From Chondrosia reniformis (Eukaryota; Porifera; Demospongiae; Chondrillida; Chondrillidae), in the NCBI GenBank assembly GCA_947172415.1, contig OX359192.1:2172501-2236500 (forward strand): a stretch of 64,000 nt of DNA, written 5' to 3'. The translations under genes and the position numbers were made by a program. A model generated the notes under the pieces. That model was given only the letters and a program-made list of their open reading frames with translations, searched no databases and had not been told where the DNA came from. Below are positions 21,401 through 30,135 of this stretch, one piece after another. The first letter of the stretch is position 1; each line of letters begins with the position of its first letter.

Positions 21401-24400
21401 TCACATATGTACGTACTAATAATTTCCCTACTACTGTATATACATAGCAACTATTTTATTGAATTTAAATATACATTACACTATACTAATACACTTAACT
21501 ATATTTGTAGGCTGAAACGGTGAAGTTGTTACTAAGTCACAATTGTGAGGTAGACCCAGTTGATGACTACCTGCAGACACCTCTACACAAAGCTACTATG
21601 AATCAAGATGTTGAATTGTGCAGAATTTTGGTAAGGACTGCAGTAATTAACATATTTAGTGCATCTAGAATATCTTTGAAATGAATGATAAGATTTGAAT
21701 AAATCTTTAGTTTTTGAGGGTCTAGAGAAGCAGTTTGTTTGTTTTTGGAATTTGATGATTCAACCCTGGAGGTCTTCTTCAACGACTTAAGACCCCAGGG
21801 TCAAAAACGTCTGATTAAAAAAAAACTGCTCTAGATGCTCAAAAAACTAAAGATGAACCTCCATTTAGAATATATAAGTATATATGGTTAAAGTTAATAC
21901 GTATGCATGGTATATACATGTTATGTGTTTTTTGTATTCACAATTAGCTCAAACATGGTGCTGATGCTAACAAACCAGACATAACGAATGAGAGCCCATT
22001 GCAATTGGCCTCTACAGTAGGTTAAGAGCTGATTGATTTATAACAGTAATTATACTGGAAGAACTGCATACATACATAAACACCATTATGTAACAAATAC
22101 TTCAAAATTGGATCATATTCCACTATATTGTCTTCATTCTCATAAGTTAAACACTATAATGTTATATGTACGTACGTAGACATCTTATGCATTTAACAAT
22201 CTATGTAAAACTAGATGTAATTAATTAATATATTGGTAATTTCTTTGCTAATATGTACATACCTGTACACTTTTCATATTTTCTTTTGTCTCTACAGAAT
22301 CTTTTGCTAAAAGATAATACTGAATTACTGGATGTTCTTCAAACTGTCAAGAAAGATGACAATGTAAATTCTAATTCTCCAGAAGCTGCTCCCCTGAACT
22401 CTAGCAAAGCTCCAGACAAGTATGATGGTGACATGCAAGAACCTACTGTGAGTTACATAGTTAATCTCTCTAGCTGAAGTTTGCATAAGCACTTGTAATA
22501 GCTTATTGATAAATAATTTATTGTATACTTTTAGCAATCAGATGTGGAAGATGAAGCTAATGTTATCGAAGAGAATGAACCTGACCAAGTAAGAAAAGAT
22601 GTTAATTATATGAAGGAGAGTTCTATCAATTGTAAAGATTTATTAAAAATTATTATTGAAATTACTGTTTTTCTATCAATTCTAGTTATGGTATGAGGAA
22701 TATGAGAAAGCTCGTAAAGCACATGGAGCTGTTGTTGTTAACCTGGGTAGAGTGGTACTGACTGGATCCCCCGAAGTGGGAAAGTCTTCTTTCAAGTACC
22801 TTCTTGTTTACAACAAATCAAAAGAGATGAACACAAGTACTGGAGTACTGGAGAGACCAGAAGTAGTAGCTGTGACATCTGAACAATTCCATGTTGACCA
22901 GTCCGTCTGGACACTGATCACAGACACCGAGATGGAGGAATCAGTCCGCAAAACCATTCAGGAAGATGAATTTATGGAAAAGCCAACCTTCCCTGCTGTT
23001 GAAGAAGCTGAGCTGAAGCCAAAAGTGCAATCTTCTGAAATTCCGCCATCTCCTGAATCTGCCTCAACTGAGCACATTAGTGAAGCCTCTTCTCCAGACA
23101 CCTTGCCACATAGCTCTGAGAGGGAACCACACGGACACCTTACTGCTACTCCAATGCCGCAAAAAGATCAACCTGGAGATATTGTATCTCTTTTGATTGA
23201 AGCTCGAGAAGAGCTCCTGAAGACCACTGATGTAGGTCAGCTGAGTCTGAAAGAGAATACCTTTGTCCATCTTTTGGACACTGGTGGGCAACCTGTGTTT
23301 CAAGATGCCTTACCCTTCTTGCTCACCTTACCAGCTACATACGTCAATGTCTTTAATGCCTCAGTTGACCTCAACGACCCTGTTAAGGTTACCTACCGCC
23401 CTGAACCTGGTTCAACACACTCCATTTCTTGTTTTAAAAGTGGCTTGGAAATGATGATGTACCAGCTATCCAGTGTGTACACAATGAAATTCAAGAAAGC
23501 CAAGCTTCCTCAAGGAATCCAGGAGCCTGATTTCAGGATCTTTATAGTGGCCACTCACAAGGACAAGCTGCTTGAAAGAGAGAATTTTCAGGAATTCCTA
23601 CGAGCTAACACAGCATGCTTGAGTCAGTTGGAGGGCAAGCCTTACTTTAGCCACATTATTCAAGCCACTAAAGAGAATATTGCTTTCCTTGTTGATAACC
23701 TGATGTACAAGGAAGATGGTAGATCTACCACAAGCAATGATCAGGAATTTGTGGATAAACTCCGCTCCCTGCTTTCTGCCAAAAACGGTTGTATTCAGTT
23801 GGAAATGCCTTTAATGTGGTTCCTACTTGATACCATCACAAGCCGTACCAAGCAGAAGTACATTCTGTTTGATGATCTCAAAGCATTCTGCCTCTGCAGC
23901 GGTTATATCGACAAGAAAGATGCTGACAAGCAGTTCCTAGCCTTACTTCGTCTGTTTCATGTGCTAGGGCTGTTTGCTTACTATGAGCTACAACCTGCAA
24001 CTTCAGCTAACAACTGGATCTGTACCGATGTTACCGTGTTTTTCAAGGAGCTATCAAAGCTTCTTTCCATTCCGTTTTACGAAATCAAGCCTGATTCACA
24101 CCACGCAACAAAGCAATTTAAAAAATTTGGCTTAATAAGTACACAAGATTATCCTACCCTATTTATAGAATTAGGAATCAGCCCTGATGTTCCTACTGAC
24201 TGGCTGCTGCAGGTTTTTAATAAACTCCACCTTTCTACAAAGATAGAATCAAGCCCAGATATTTATTTCATGCCAATTGTTTTGCCTAATAGAAGCACAG
24301 AGATTCCACAGCATATCTGCGTGATTGAAAATCTGTGCTTTACCTACAATTACACAGCTACTGTTTGGTCTAAAGATCTTCTTGACATCCCAAGAGGAAT

Positions 24401-27114
24401 CTTTTGCAAGCTAGCAGTTCAGCTGGTCAGCAGTGGTAGGTATGTCCCTTGCCCTGAGGAGTCTGATAAGTCAACAATCAAGATTCTTGGGAATGGCCTG
24501 GAGCTCTACTTGATAGAAAGACCTGGCCGGATAGAGGCAGCAGTCCTCTGCAGTGAATACTTCTTTTCAGATGAAGAAGGACTAGATTACAAATTGAAGA
24601 AGCTCCATGAGCACTGTAAAATCATCAAAACGGACCTAACATCTGGTATTGAAAATGCTTGCCGCACAATTCTAGGAAAGGATTTTCTGAAAGCCATCAA
24701 TCTTCAGATTGGCTTTTCGTGTGATTGCTTGCAGGGTAGTCCACACTTGGCTGTGCTCATCAAACAGGGAACCTCCCTCAAGTGTACCCATTCCAAAGGT
24801 AGATTTAGGCCAGTGACCTGTAGAAGGAAGATGTGGTTGCACCTGCCTAAAGGAACAGATCTAAAGGTGTGTGGTTTACAGTGAACTTCCTATAATGCAG
24901 CTCCCTTCTAAGGGAATTAAATTCTTTTTTGGTCATTGTACCTCATCATTTTACTGTAGTACAACATAGAATAGGGTGGTATCTGAGTTGTTAAAACTTG
25001 GATACCTCCCTATTCCTTACTAGATCCTCCCTATTCCTTACTAGATACCTCCCTATTCCTTACTAGATACCTCCCTATTCCTTACTAGATACCTCCCTAT
25101 TCCTTACTAGATACCTCCCTATTCCTTACTAGATCCTCCCTATTCCTTACTAGATACCTCCCTATTCCTTACTAGATACCTCCCTATTCCTTACTAGATA
25201 CCTCCCTATTCCTTACTAGATCCTCCCTATTCCTTACTAGATCCTCCCAATTCCTTACTAGATACCTCCCTATTCCTTACTAGATCCTCCATATTCCTTA
25301 TTAGATCCTCCCTATTCCTTACTAGATACCTCCCTATTCCTTACTAGATACCTCCCTATTCCTTACTAGATACCTCCCTATTCCTTACTAGATCCTCCCT
25401 ATTCCTTACTAGATCCTCCCTATTCCTTACTAGATCCTCCCAATTCCTTACTGGATACCTCCCTATTCCTTACTGGATACCTCCCTATTCCTTACTATAT
25501 AGATACCTCCCTATTCCTTACTATATAGATACCTCCCTATTCCTTACTAGATACCTCCCTATTCCTAACTAGATATATACCTCCCTATTCCTTGCTAGAT
25601 ACCTTCCTATTCCTTGCTAGATACCTCCCTATTCCTTGCTAGATACCTCCCTATTCCTTGCTAGATACCTCCCTATTCCTTACTAGATACCTCCCTATTC
25701 CTTACTAGATACCTCCCTATTCCTTACTAGATCCTCCCTATTCCTTACTAGATACCTCCCTATTCCTTACTAGATACCTCCCTATTCCTTACTAGATACC
25801 TCCCTATTCCTTACTAGATACCTCCCTATTCCTTACTAGATACCTCCCTATTCCTTACTAGATCCTCCCTATTCCTTACTAGATACCTCCCTATTCCTTA
25901 CTAGATACCTCCCTATTCCTTACTAGATACCTCCCTATTCCTTACTAGATCCTCCCTATTCCTTACTAGATCCTCCCAATTCCTTACTAGATACCTCCCT
26001 ATTCCTTACTAGATCCTCCATATTCCTTATTAGATCCTCCCTATTCCTTACTAGATACCTCCCTATTCCTTACTAGATACCTCCCTATTCCTTACTAGAT
26101 CCTCCCTATTCCTTACTAGATCCTCCCAATTCCTTACTGGATACCTCCCTATTCCTTACTGGATACCTCCCTATTCCTTACTATATAGATACCTCCCTAT
26201 TCCTTACTATATAGATACCTCCCTATTCCTTACTAGATACCTCCCTATTCCTAACTAGATATATACCTCCCTATTCCTTGCTAGATACCTTCCTATTCCT
26301 TGCTAGATACCTCCCTATTCCTTGCTAGATACCTCCCTATTCCTTGCTAGATACCTCCCTATTCCTTACTAGATACCTCCCTATTCCTCACTATAAATAA
26401 GATTGTTGCGGTTATACACTGTATAGACAAAATCTAATATGACAATATGCCGGTTGTAAAAATAGAAAGACTGTACAATTAACCCTTTAAAGCAAACTTT
26501 AAGACACTTACTACTCAGGTCTGTTGGCTATGTTCCATATGACCAGATTATCAAAAGAATTCACTGTATAGGCTATAGACACCATTTTAATACACATGCA
26601 TGTCATTCAAACTTGTATGCATATGTATTTGTGTGTAGTTTTCTTTGCAAACTCTGGAATCAAGAGACCAGTACTGGGTGCTGGACACTGTTCCTGCACC
26701 ATCTGCTGATCAAGCAACACGGACTGCTCCTGAATGTAAGATCATAGTTATGTGCTCTACAGGCTACAGTTGGTCTCCATACTTATTACTGTGTGTGTGT
26801 ATACAGCCATTGGCCGAAGTGCAGACGAAATCCTCTCATTCTTGGACCAGTCCAAGGAAAGTCATATAAAGCACTGCAATGCCTTTGCAATTCGTTCAAA
26901 CCTACGTCAAAAAAGAATCATTAATTTGGGACAGAATCAACAATTAGACTCTTCTTTAAATGTTGCTGCAGCCAATGAGTTATTCTATCAGTTCCTTTGT
27001 AGCGATCCAACACCTGAGACACTTTTGGCCGCTGCTAAAGTGCTCAATGAGGCACCTGACACTACTAACATGAACAAGAGGTTTGCAAAGGAAATAGAAC
27101 ATTTTCTTCATTGA
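6495..27114 (+). CDS. Gene 2: ankyrin-repeat ROC-COR GTPase, complete
   Basis: Twenty exons, about 1473 residues: 6495-6575, 6646-6876, 7724-7843, 10298-10366, 11654-11773, 11993-12061, 12796-12915, 14537-14605, 15380-15499, 19639-19698, 19794-19877, 20019-20210, 20810-20917, 21511-21630, 21948-22016, 22298-22447, 22535-22588, 22686-24866, 26639-26735, 26807-27114. All junctions are GT-AG. All are phase 0 except the last intron. Residues 1 to about 545 are ankyrin repeats, with four pairs of a 40- and a 20-23-codon exon. An acidic linker follows. P-loop GSPEVGKSS is at about 639-647, DTGGQ at about 810 and THKD at about 902. A COR-like region covers about 975-1145. A helical C-terminal domain ends the protein. 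The start MSSLKRTWKEPW is shared by genes 3 and 4. It is probably a cytoplasmic signalling or sensing GTPase; the function is inferred from domains only. Introns hold many transposons. Confidence 0.85.
7040..7325. repeat. Intron insertion with TTTGGCGA inverted motifs
   Basis: This stretch is absent from intron 2 of genes 3 and 4, whose sequence resumes with TACTCTGTTTTTATCATGCAG. It contains facing copies of ATTTGGCGA and TCGCCAAAT and a GGCAATATATTTGGC-like motif, suggesting a fold-back MITE. Ends and family are uncertain. Confidence 0.35.
8840..9849 (+). pseudogene. Penelope-like protein fragment: RT C-terminus and GIY-YIG
   Basis: Coding starts inside the element after the inverted arm and reads in frame 2 through NRIKSGVIKCLNTRAKN and MDRTLRSHP to YIGETGRTLE. 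It then enters a 20-bp tandem repeat and continues in frame 1 as EKRLREHRGAVKRND through IIEAIHIQKQKATSN to the stop at 9847-9849. The repeat holds 17 full units. An unexpanded gene would need one, so about 320 extra bases shift the frame by two, exactly the difference seen. The reverse transcriptase catalytic region is absent. The GIY-YIG fold would normally nick DNA at the target; here it is interrupted at its signature. Confidence 0.8.
9264..9613 (+). repeat. 20-bp minisatellite inside the GIY-YIG coding region
   Basis: Seventeen near-perfect units of ATTGGAGAGACAGGAAGAAC plus a partial one. Only one unit shows an obvious change (AGGACATTGG near 9401). The unit is the native codon string for IGETGRT, so the array expanded from the gene's own sequence. 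Because 20 is not a multiple of three, three units (60 bp) make one 20-residue protein period, and long open frames appear on both strands as a by-product. Confidence 0.95.
10992..11345 (-). mobile_element. Tigger/pogo-like MITE with transposase N-terminus
   Basis: A 354-bp element flanked by TA (10990-10991 and 11346-11347). The empty site AAAGGTACATGTATACC is visible in the parallel introns near 15070, 34500 and 53660. Terminal repeats begin CAGTGGAACCTCGGTTATCC, typical of Tigger elements. The minus strand encodes KRKRLVLPLESKIAILERLK followed by GATQAQLAEENGI, the amino-terminal helix-turn-helix of pogo/CENP-B-type transposases. The catalytic DDE region is missing, so it is non-autonomous. 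Confidence 0.88.
13280..13635 (+). mobile_element. Hammerhead-bearing small retroelement, nested
   Basis: A 356-bp insertion bounded by the 11-bp direct repeat AAACAGTGTTT at 13269-13279 and 13636-13646. The related element at 34979 carries only one copy of the site. It starts with a 24-bp hairpin (arms 13280-13304 and 13314-13337). It contains a hammerhead ribozyme at 13457-13501 and ends in an A-rich ATGATGAAGAA stretch. It has no ORF. The size, the 11-bp duplication and the ribozyme suggest a non-autonomous retroelement of the retrozyme or Penelope-derived kind. Confidence 0.75.
13457..13501 (+). ncRNA. Type I hammerhead ribozyme
   Basis: All core elements are present. Stem I pairs GCCGTA (13457-13462) with TATGGC (13496-13501), including one G-U. 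The core CTGATGA is at 13463-13469. Stem II is GTCC (13470-13473) with GGAC (13480-13483) closing loop TAATAA. GAA is at 13484-13486. A very short stem III, AC with GT, closes loop AGCT. The cleavage triplet GTC is at 13493-13495, so cleavage is expected after C13495. Very short stem III is usual in type I ribozymes of animal retroelements. Confidence 0.88.
15690..15960 (-). mobile_element. Penelope-like tail fragment in intron 9 of gene 2
   Basis: On the minus strand this reads GCTGAGGATGGTCTATGGAC then AGAAGTGTCTC. It has the spacing of the decayed hammerhead-type tails at 10018 and 28803 (core, short stem II, then GAAAC-like). A near-identical segment lies at 54290-54500 in the equivalent intron of gene 4, so it predates that duplication. 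No long ORF is credible. Confidence 0.45.
16414..16572 (+). CDS. Orphan 52-residue ORF in an intron
   Basis: ATG at 16414 opens a 52-codon frame ending TAA at 16570-16572. It is markedly richer in GC than its AT-rich intron and contains KRHPLVAKEDHPFVNGYDKS and STLSYEKELVNRRVV. I do not recognise the family. It could be a first exon, an exon fragment captured with surrounding repeats, or chance. No homologous segment appears in genes 3 or 4. Confidence 0.3.
   Translation: MSLRTHLVNLVTLRKRHPLVAKEDHPFVNGYDKSTLSYEKELVNRRVVAKVR
16762..16922. repeat. Inverted repeat pair of a Penelope-like tail
   Basis: AGAATAAAGCCTTGTTGAGT and onward through CAACATGAATTTACTAG (about 16762-16803) faces its complement at about 16877-16922. 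Between the arms, CTAATGAAGACCTCTGTTTTGAAAC resembles a worn hammerhead core and GAAAC. A third short copy lies near 17050. The arrangement resembles the inverted arms of the Penelope-like element at 8492. Confidence 0.4.
17870..18030 (-). repeat. Inverted copy of the interspersed MITE-like repeat
   Basis: It carries CACCATTAACCAGCCTATTG, the reverse complement of the core seen near 2830, and GGTATATCCAGAATATACC. A related copy in the same orientation is at about 51975-52150 in gene 4. It is non-coding. Confidence 0.55.
18703..18916. mobile_element. 214-bp TA-flanked MITE
   Basis: Terminal repeats CCGTATATTGGGA and TCCCAATATACGG face each other with TA on each side (18701-18702 and 18917-18918). 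The sister introns read straight through at this point (ACATTGGCATTGTCTTAATT). It has no coding capacity. Confidence 0.75.
21030..21085 (-). repeat. 3' half of a tRNA or tRNA-derived SINE
   Basis: On the minus strand GGGTTCAAGCCCC forms a good T-arm, followed by an acceptor-like ACATCGGCCGC and then TTTTT. No matching D-arm, anticodon arm or 5' acceptor strand is visible upstream, so this is a remnant and not a working tRNA gene. Confidence 0.45.
22686..24866 (+). CDS. Gene 2 GTPase exon: ROC, COR-like and Cys-rich tail
   Basis: One 2181-nt exon of 727 codons, from acceptor TTCTAG to donor AAG/GTGTGT. G1 is GSPEVGKSS and switch-I-like text is STGVLERPEVV. A Pro/Ser/Glu-rich insert of about 90 residues covers roughly exon residues 90-180. 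G3 is LLDTGGQP and G4 is VATHKDKL. The next part, LEMPLMWFLLDTITSR through LLRLFHVLGLFAYYE, matches the layout of a COR domain. A tail contains IGFSCDCLQG and further cysteines. ROC G3 is commonly D-x-G-G-Q, as here. THKD replaces the usual NKxD. About 95% identical to the gene 3 exon by eye. Confidence 0.85.
25001..26390. repeat. Expanded 22-bp minisatellite in gene 2
   Basis: About 1.4 kb of the same unit as at position 1, between the GTPase exon and the C-terminal exons. Variant units (CCTCCCAATT, CCTCCATATT, TACTATATAGAT, TTGCTAGAT) appear twice in the same order. Matching marks are about 729 bp apart at 25242 and 25971, and nearer 685 bp further on, so the array contains an internal duplication with a small indel. 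Confidence 0.95.
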
Positions 27115-27370
27115 AATAAACCATTCTAGTTTTAAACTTCTTTCAACTGCATATCATGCATGTTTGTATATATATTTTCTCTATAATAATGTATGTTAAT
27201 GATTATAATTAGCAGTCGAGGGGTTTTCGAACCCAAGCCATTCCTAAATACTTTGAGAGTATGGGAGATAATGATATGTAATTCTTGTATACTGTATGTA
27301 AAGACTGGCTAGGTGCACGTACATGATGATGAAGCTATATAGGACCAGATGGATCTGTAATGCTTTTAGT

Positions 27371-27879
27371 TTAAGTTTTGAAAATAAAATTTAAATAACC
27401 TTTTCTCTTTAAAAAGAAGCATGTAGTTTTGAATTCAATTCCTGTAATTGCAAAGACACTAACTCTGCCCTTCCTTGTTCTAGTCGGTTCACCATATCTT
27501 GTTATATATAGACTGCCATTGCCAACAAAGGTATAAATGATAACCTGGATATTTGTCCAATGAAGAAAATCCATGTGAAAAATCGACAGGTGTTAGGTAT
27601 ATTTAATACACCATTGTATGCACTGACTATTACAAAGAGATGTTCCATTAATCCAGAAATTGCTATGATCAAATTGCCAATCAAAATGTTGGAGAGGCCT
27701 ATCTGAACAGATTTAGACAGTTTATAATCAAAGATGCAGTTGACCAGTGTAAATGTACTAACTACAATTGCTGGTATTACAAGTACAGTCAGATTAAACC
27801 CACTACAGATCAGTGAAGCAATTGGTAATTTTGCATTAGCTGTATCGTTCGTACCATTGACATTCAAGTTGATCACCAT
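27371..27879 (-). pseudogene. Seven-transmembrane receptor pseudogene (copy B)
   Basis: ATG at 27879 opens 125 codons: an N-terminus with NGT and NDT sequons, then three hydrophobic segments to IPLLAMAVYI. A one-base loss relative to copy A near 27504 breaks the frame before TRYGEPTRTRKGR. The sequence then jumps from the TM4 region to distant 3' flank. The missing 688 bp corresponds to 1545-2232 of copy A, with ATTCC at both ends of the deletion. TM4 to TM7 are therefore lost. Copy C shares both lesions. Confidence 0.75.
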
Positions 27880-28009
27880 TAAGACAACCTGTGTAGCTAT
27901 CTTGATTCAGCCTTATATATACCACTTTTAGAATATTACCCTACATACAGTAAATATATTTAATTGTTTGTAATAATATACAAATTTCAACTTCAAATTG
28001 ATATAGATA

Positions 28010-28245
28010 TATTTATACTCCATTGCCATGGTAACGAGCTGGTTAATGGTGGGGTATATGCTAGATATACCCTGAGAAACAGGATATCAATTAGTCAGTT
28101 TTACAATGCACCACTGATCCGCACTGATCATTTGCATTACATCATTGAAAACCATGCATGGGGTATAAGTGAGTTATATAGGCTACGGACTTGGACTTCC
28201 GCCAGAATATAATTACTCAGCCTCGGCCTCGTATTATAATTACAT
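28010..28245 (+). repeat. Interspersed MITE-like repeat
   Basis: It contains GCTGGTTAATGGTGGGGTAT and GATATACCCTGAGAAACAGG, matching the copy near 2811. At its right end GCCAGAATATAATTAC precedes the Penelope fragment. A duplicate is near 48200-48447. Confidence 0.55.
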
Positions 28246-28246
28246 T

Positions 28247-28980
28247 CTTGCTATCGTTGATGGGTCTCCCTGTTGAGGATGGAGGCTCCTTCCCAGTTGA
28301 TGCTGTGTGCCTCATGCACGGACTGTGATTCCATGTTGCAGTCAGCTTTCTTCACTGCTTGCCAGTGCTCGTACAACCTCTTCTGTAGGCTTCTTCCGGT
28401 TTCTCCAATGCATATCTTGTCACAGTCATGCATGGGACACAGTACACAACATCAACTGGGAAGGAGCCTCCATGCTCCACAAGGAGACCCATCAATGGAG
28501 GAGAAGAGTAATAAAGGCAATACAAATCCAGAGATTTTCTCAAAGAACTGTCAATCTGGATGGTGGCCTGATCCTAAGTGACCTATGGAAGCCCTTTATC
28601 TGATCACATGTAATATAATTCATTAACTGTCCTTACAGTATTACAGCTACAATGTCAATATATTTTGTTATATGGTACTAAGCATGCCATTTGTAAGAGT
28701 ACAGTTTTCCATCTTCTACATACTGTATTACAGTATGACATCACATGGCATCATTTTCCACCTAATTCACAAGTGCAACCGTTATTCTTAATAATAATTG
28801 GCTGAGGAAGGTCTACGGACTGAAATGTTCCAATAATTGTTTAAGTTCACGCTGCTGCGGTAAAAAACGCTCAACTAATATTCAGCTGTCATATATCAAA
28901 ACGTAGCAATGAACCTTTACTCTGACAAGTTATTGAACGTTGCGATCATGAAGGTCTTCATCAGCCAAATATATGCATAT
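28247..28980. mobile_element. Penelope-like fragments joined head-to-head
   Basis: The minus strand from about 28460 down to 28251 encodes VVYCVPC, then in a shifted frame HDCDKICIGETGRSLQKRLY and HSINWEGASILNRETHQR (GIY-YIG region). The plus strand from about 28431 to 28603 encodes HNINWEGASMLHKETHQW through LSDLWKPFI and a stop. The two meet at the palindrome CATGCATG (28430-28437). Downstream, CTGAGGAAGGTCTACGGACTGAAAT (28803) is a decayed hammerhead-type tail. On the minus strand at about 28970 lies a second one, CTGATGAAGACC. Both coding pieces are truncated. Confidence 0.75.
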
Positions 28981-30021
28981 ATACAAAATATACGTTTGTA
29001 ACCTTTCTACAAACTCTAAAATATGAGATTAAGAGATACTGAATACTGCAGACAGCTATTTTGCCCTCCTTGTATGGTTGATTAGTGTACTATACTTAAG
29101 TTTAATATAATAACTTTGCCTTAGCTTGTGGTTTCAGAATATATATATATATATAAATTAAGATGATGGGAATGTGTATACCTGACAGTACCTAATTGGG
29201 TCTGTACCCTAGTGCTGTATTTTGCACATATGCACTTTAATATGAATAATAATAATATAAATTAAGATGGAGGTTACAGTCTATATAGACAAGACTGAGT
29301 ACTCACAGTGAAATGGGAGAGGTGCACTGACCTATATAGTAATGCTATTATATCTAGAACTGAAACCTATTTAAATTATACAGTTTAAGAGTGTAAATAC
29401 AACTTTGAAAATGTTCTAAAGGATATACGTATATAGCTGATGCAAAATGACGAAGTGCACACAAACCTAGTATACTGCTTTCGATGTACATTAAAACAGG
29501 TTGCTTAAAAAGATGGTGGAGTAGCTCGCGATGATAAGTCATTGGGTGGAGTCCGGCCAGATTAAGGGACTGTCCCTTATCTTAATGATGCAATGAAAGG
29601 GAAATGGACGATCATTGAAACGACTTAGATCATGTACCCGATATTTCTGATTAATAGAGGTAAAGATTATCAGATTTTATATGTAGAAACTTTTTTCATT
29701 CTATCTAATTTATTTTTAATAGATTTACTTTAGATATTTTGAACTACACCTCTGAGGATCTCTCTTTGCGTACATTATATCAGGTAAAACGGGGTAATCT
29801 GGAACAAAGCTTTCCTTTAACTTCTAACCGCTGAAAACAAGCGCTGTTGGTGCAGCCCATTTAAAGGCAAGCAGCTAGTGTTCTTCATAAACTACCCTGC
29901 CTAAGTATATATATGGCTTCAGCTAGGTCTAGCTAAAAAAGTTTTATTCCGTTTTTAATAACTCCCCTCAGATGTGGTGTAGTGTAAGTGATATCAAGTC
30001 AGTTTACCTGTATGTATGGTG
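28981..30021. other. 5' flank of gene 3
   Basis: Spacer shared almost base for base with 49183-50211 upstream of gene 4. It includes a perfect palindrome TAAGGGACTGTCCCTTA at 29563-29579. No credible gene was seen. Short AT microsatellites occur near 29143. Confidence 0.5.
29563..29579. promoter_or_regulatory. Conserved palindrome upstream of gene 3
   Basis: TAAGGGAC, one base, GTCCCTTA. The same 17-mer lies at 49766-49782 upstream of gene 4, and a worn version near 5707 upstream of gene 2. The distance to the ATG is about 550 bp. It could be a protein-binding site; no function is shown by the sequence alone. Confidence 0.3.
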
Positions 30022-30030
30022 TATAAATAA
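30022..30030 (+). promoter_or_regulatory. Putative TATA box of gene 3
   Basis: TATAAATAA 114 bp before the ATG, in the block conserved upstream of genes 2 and 4. Confidence 0.45.
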
Positions 30031-30135
30031 TTACCTAATTGGTAACAGATTGTATAATCATAAGTCGCAGATGCAGTATAAAGTCCAAACAGTACACCAC
30101 ATGTTATTAATGATACACTTTTTTAGTAGTTAATC

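Noticed and set aside
23064..23303. Minus-strand ORFs across the GTPase exons (also 43709-43942 and 45145-45339)
   Set aside because: They are shadows of the well-supported plus-strand coding exon.
27115..27120. AATAAA directly after the gene 2 stop as polyadenylation signal
   Set aside because: Genes 1 and 3 have AAGAAA at this position, so the signal is not shared and too close to the stop to be trusted.
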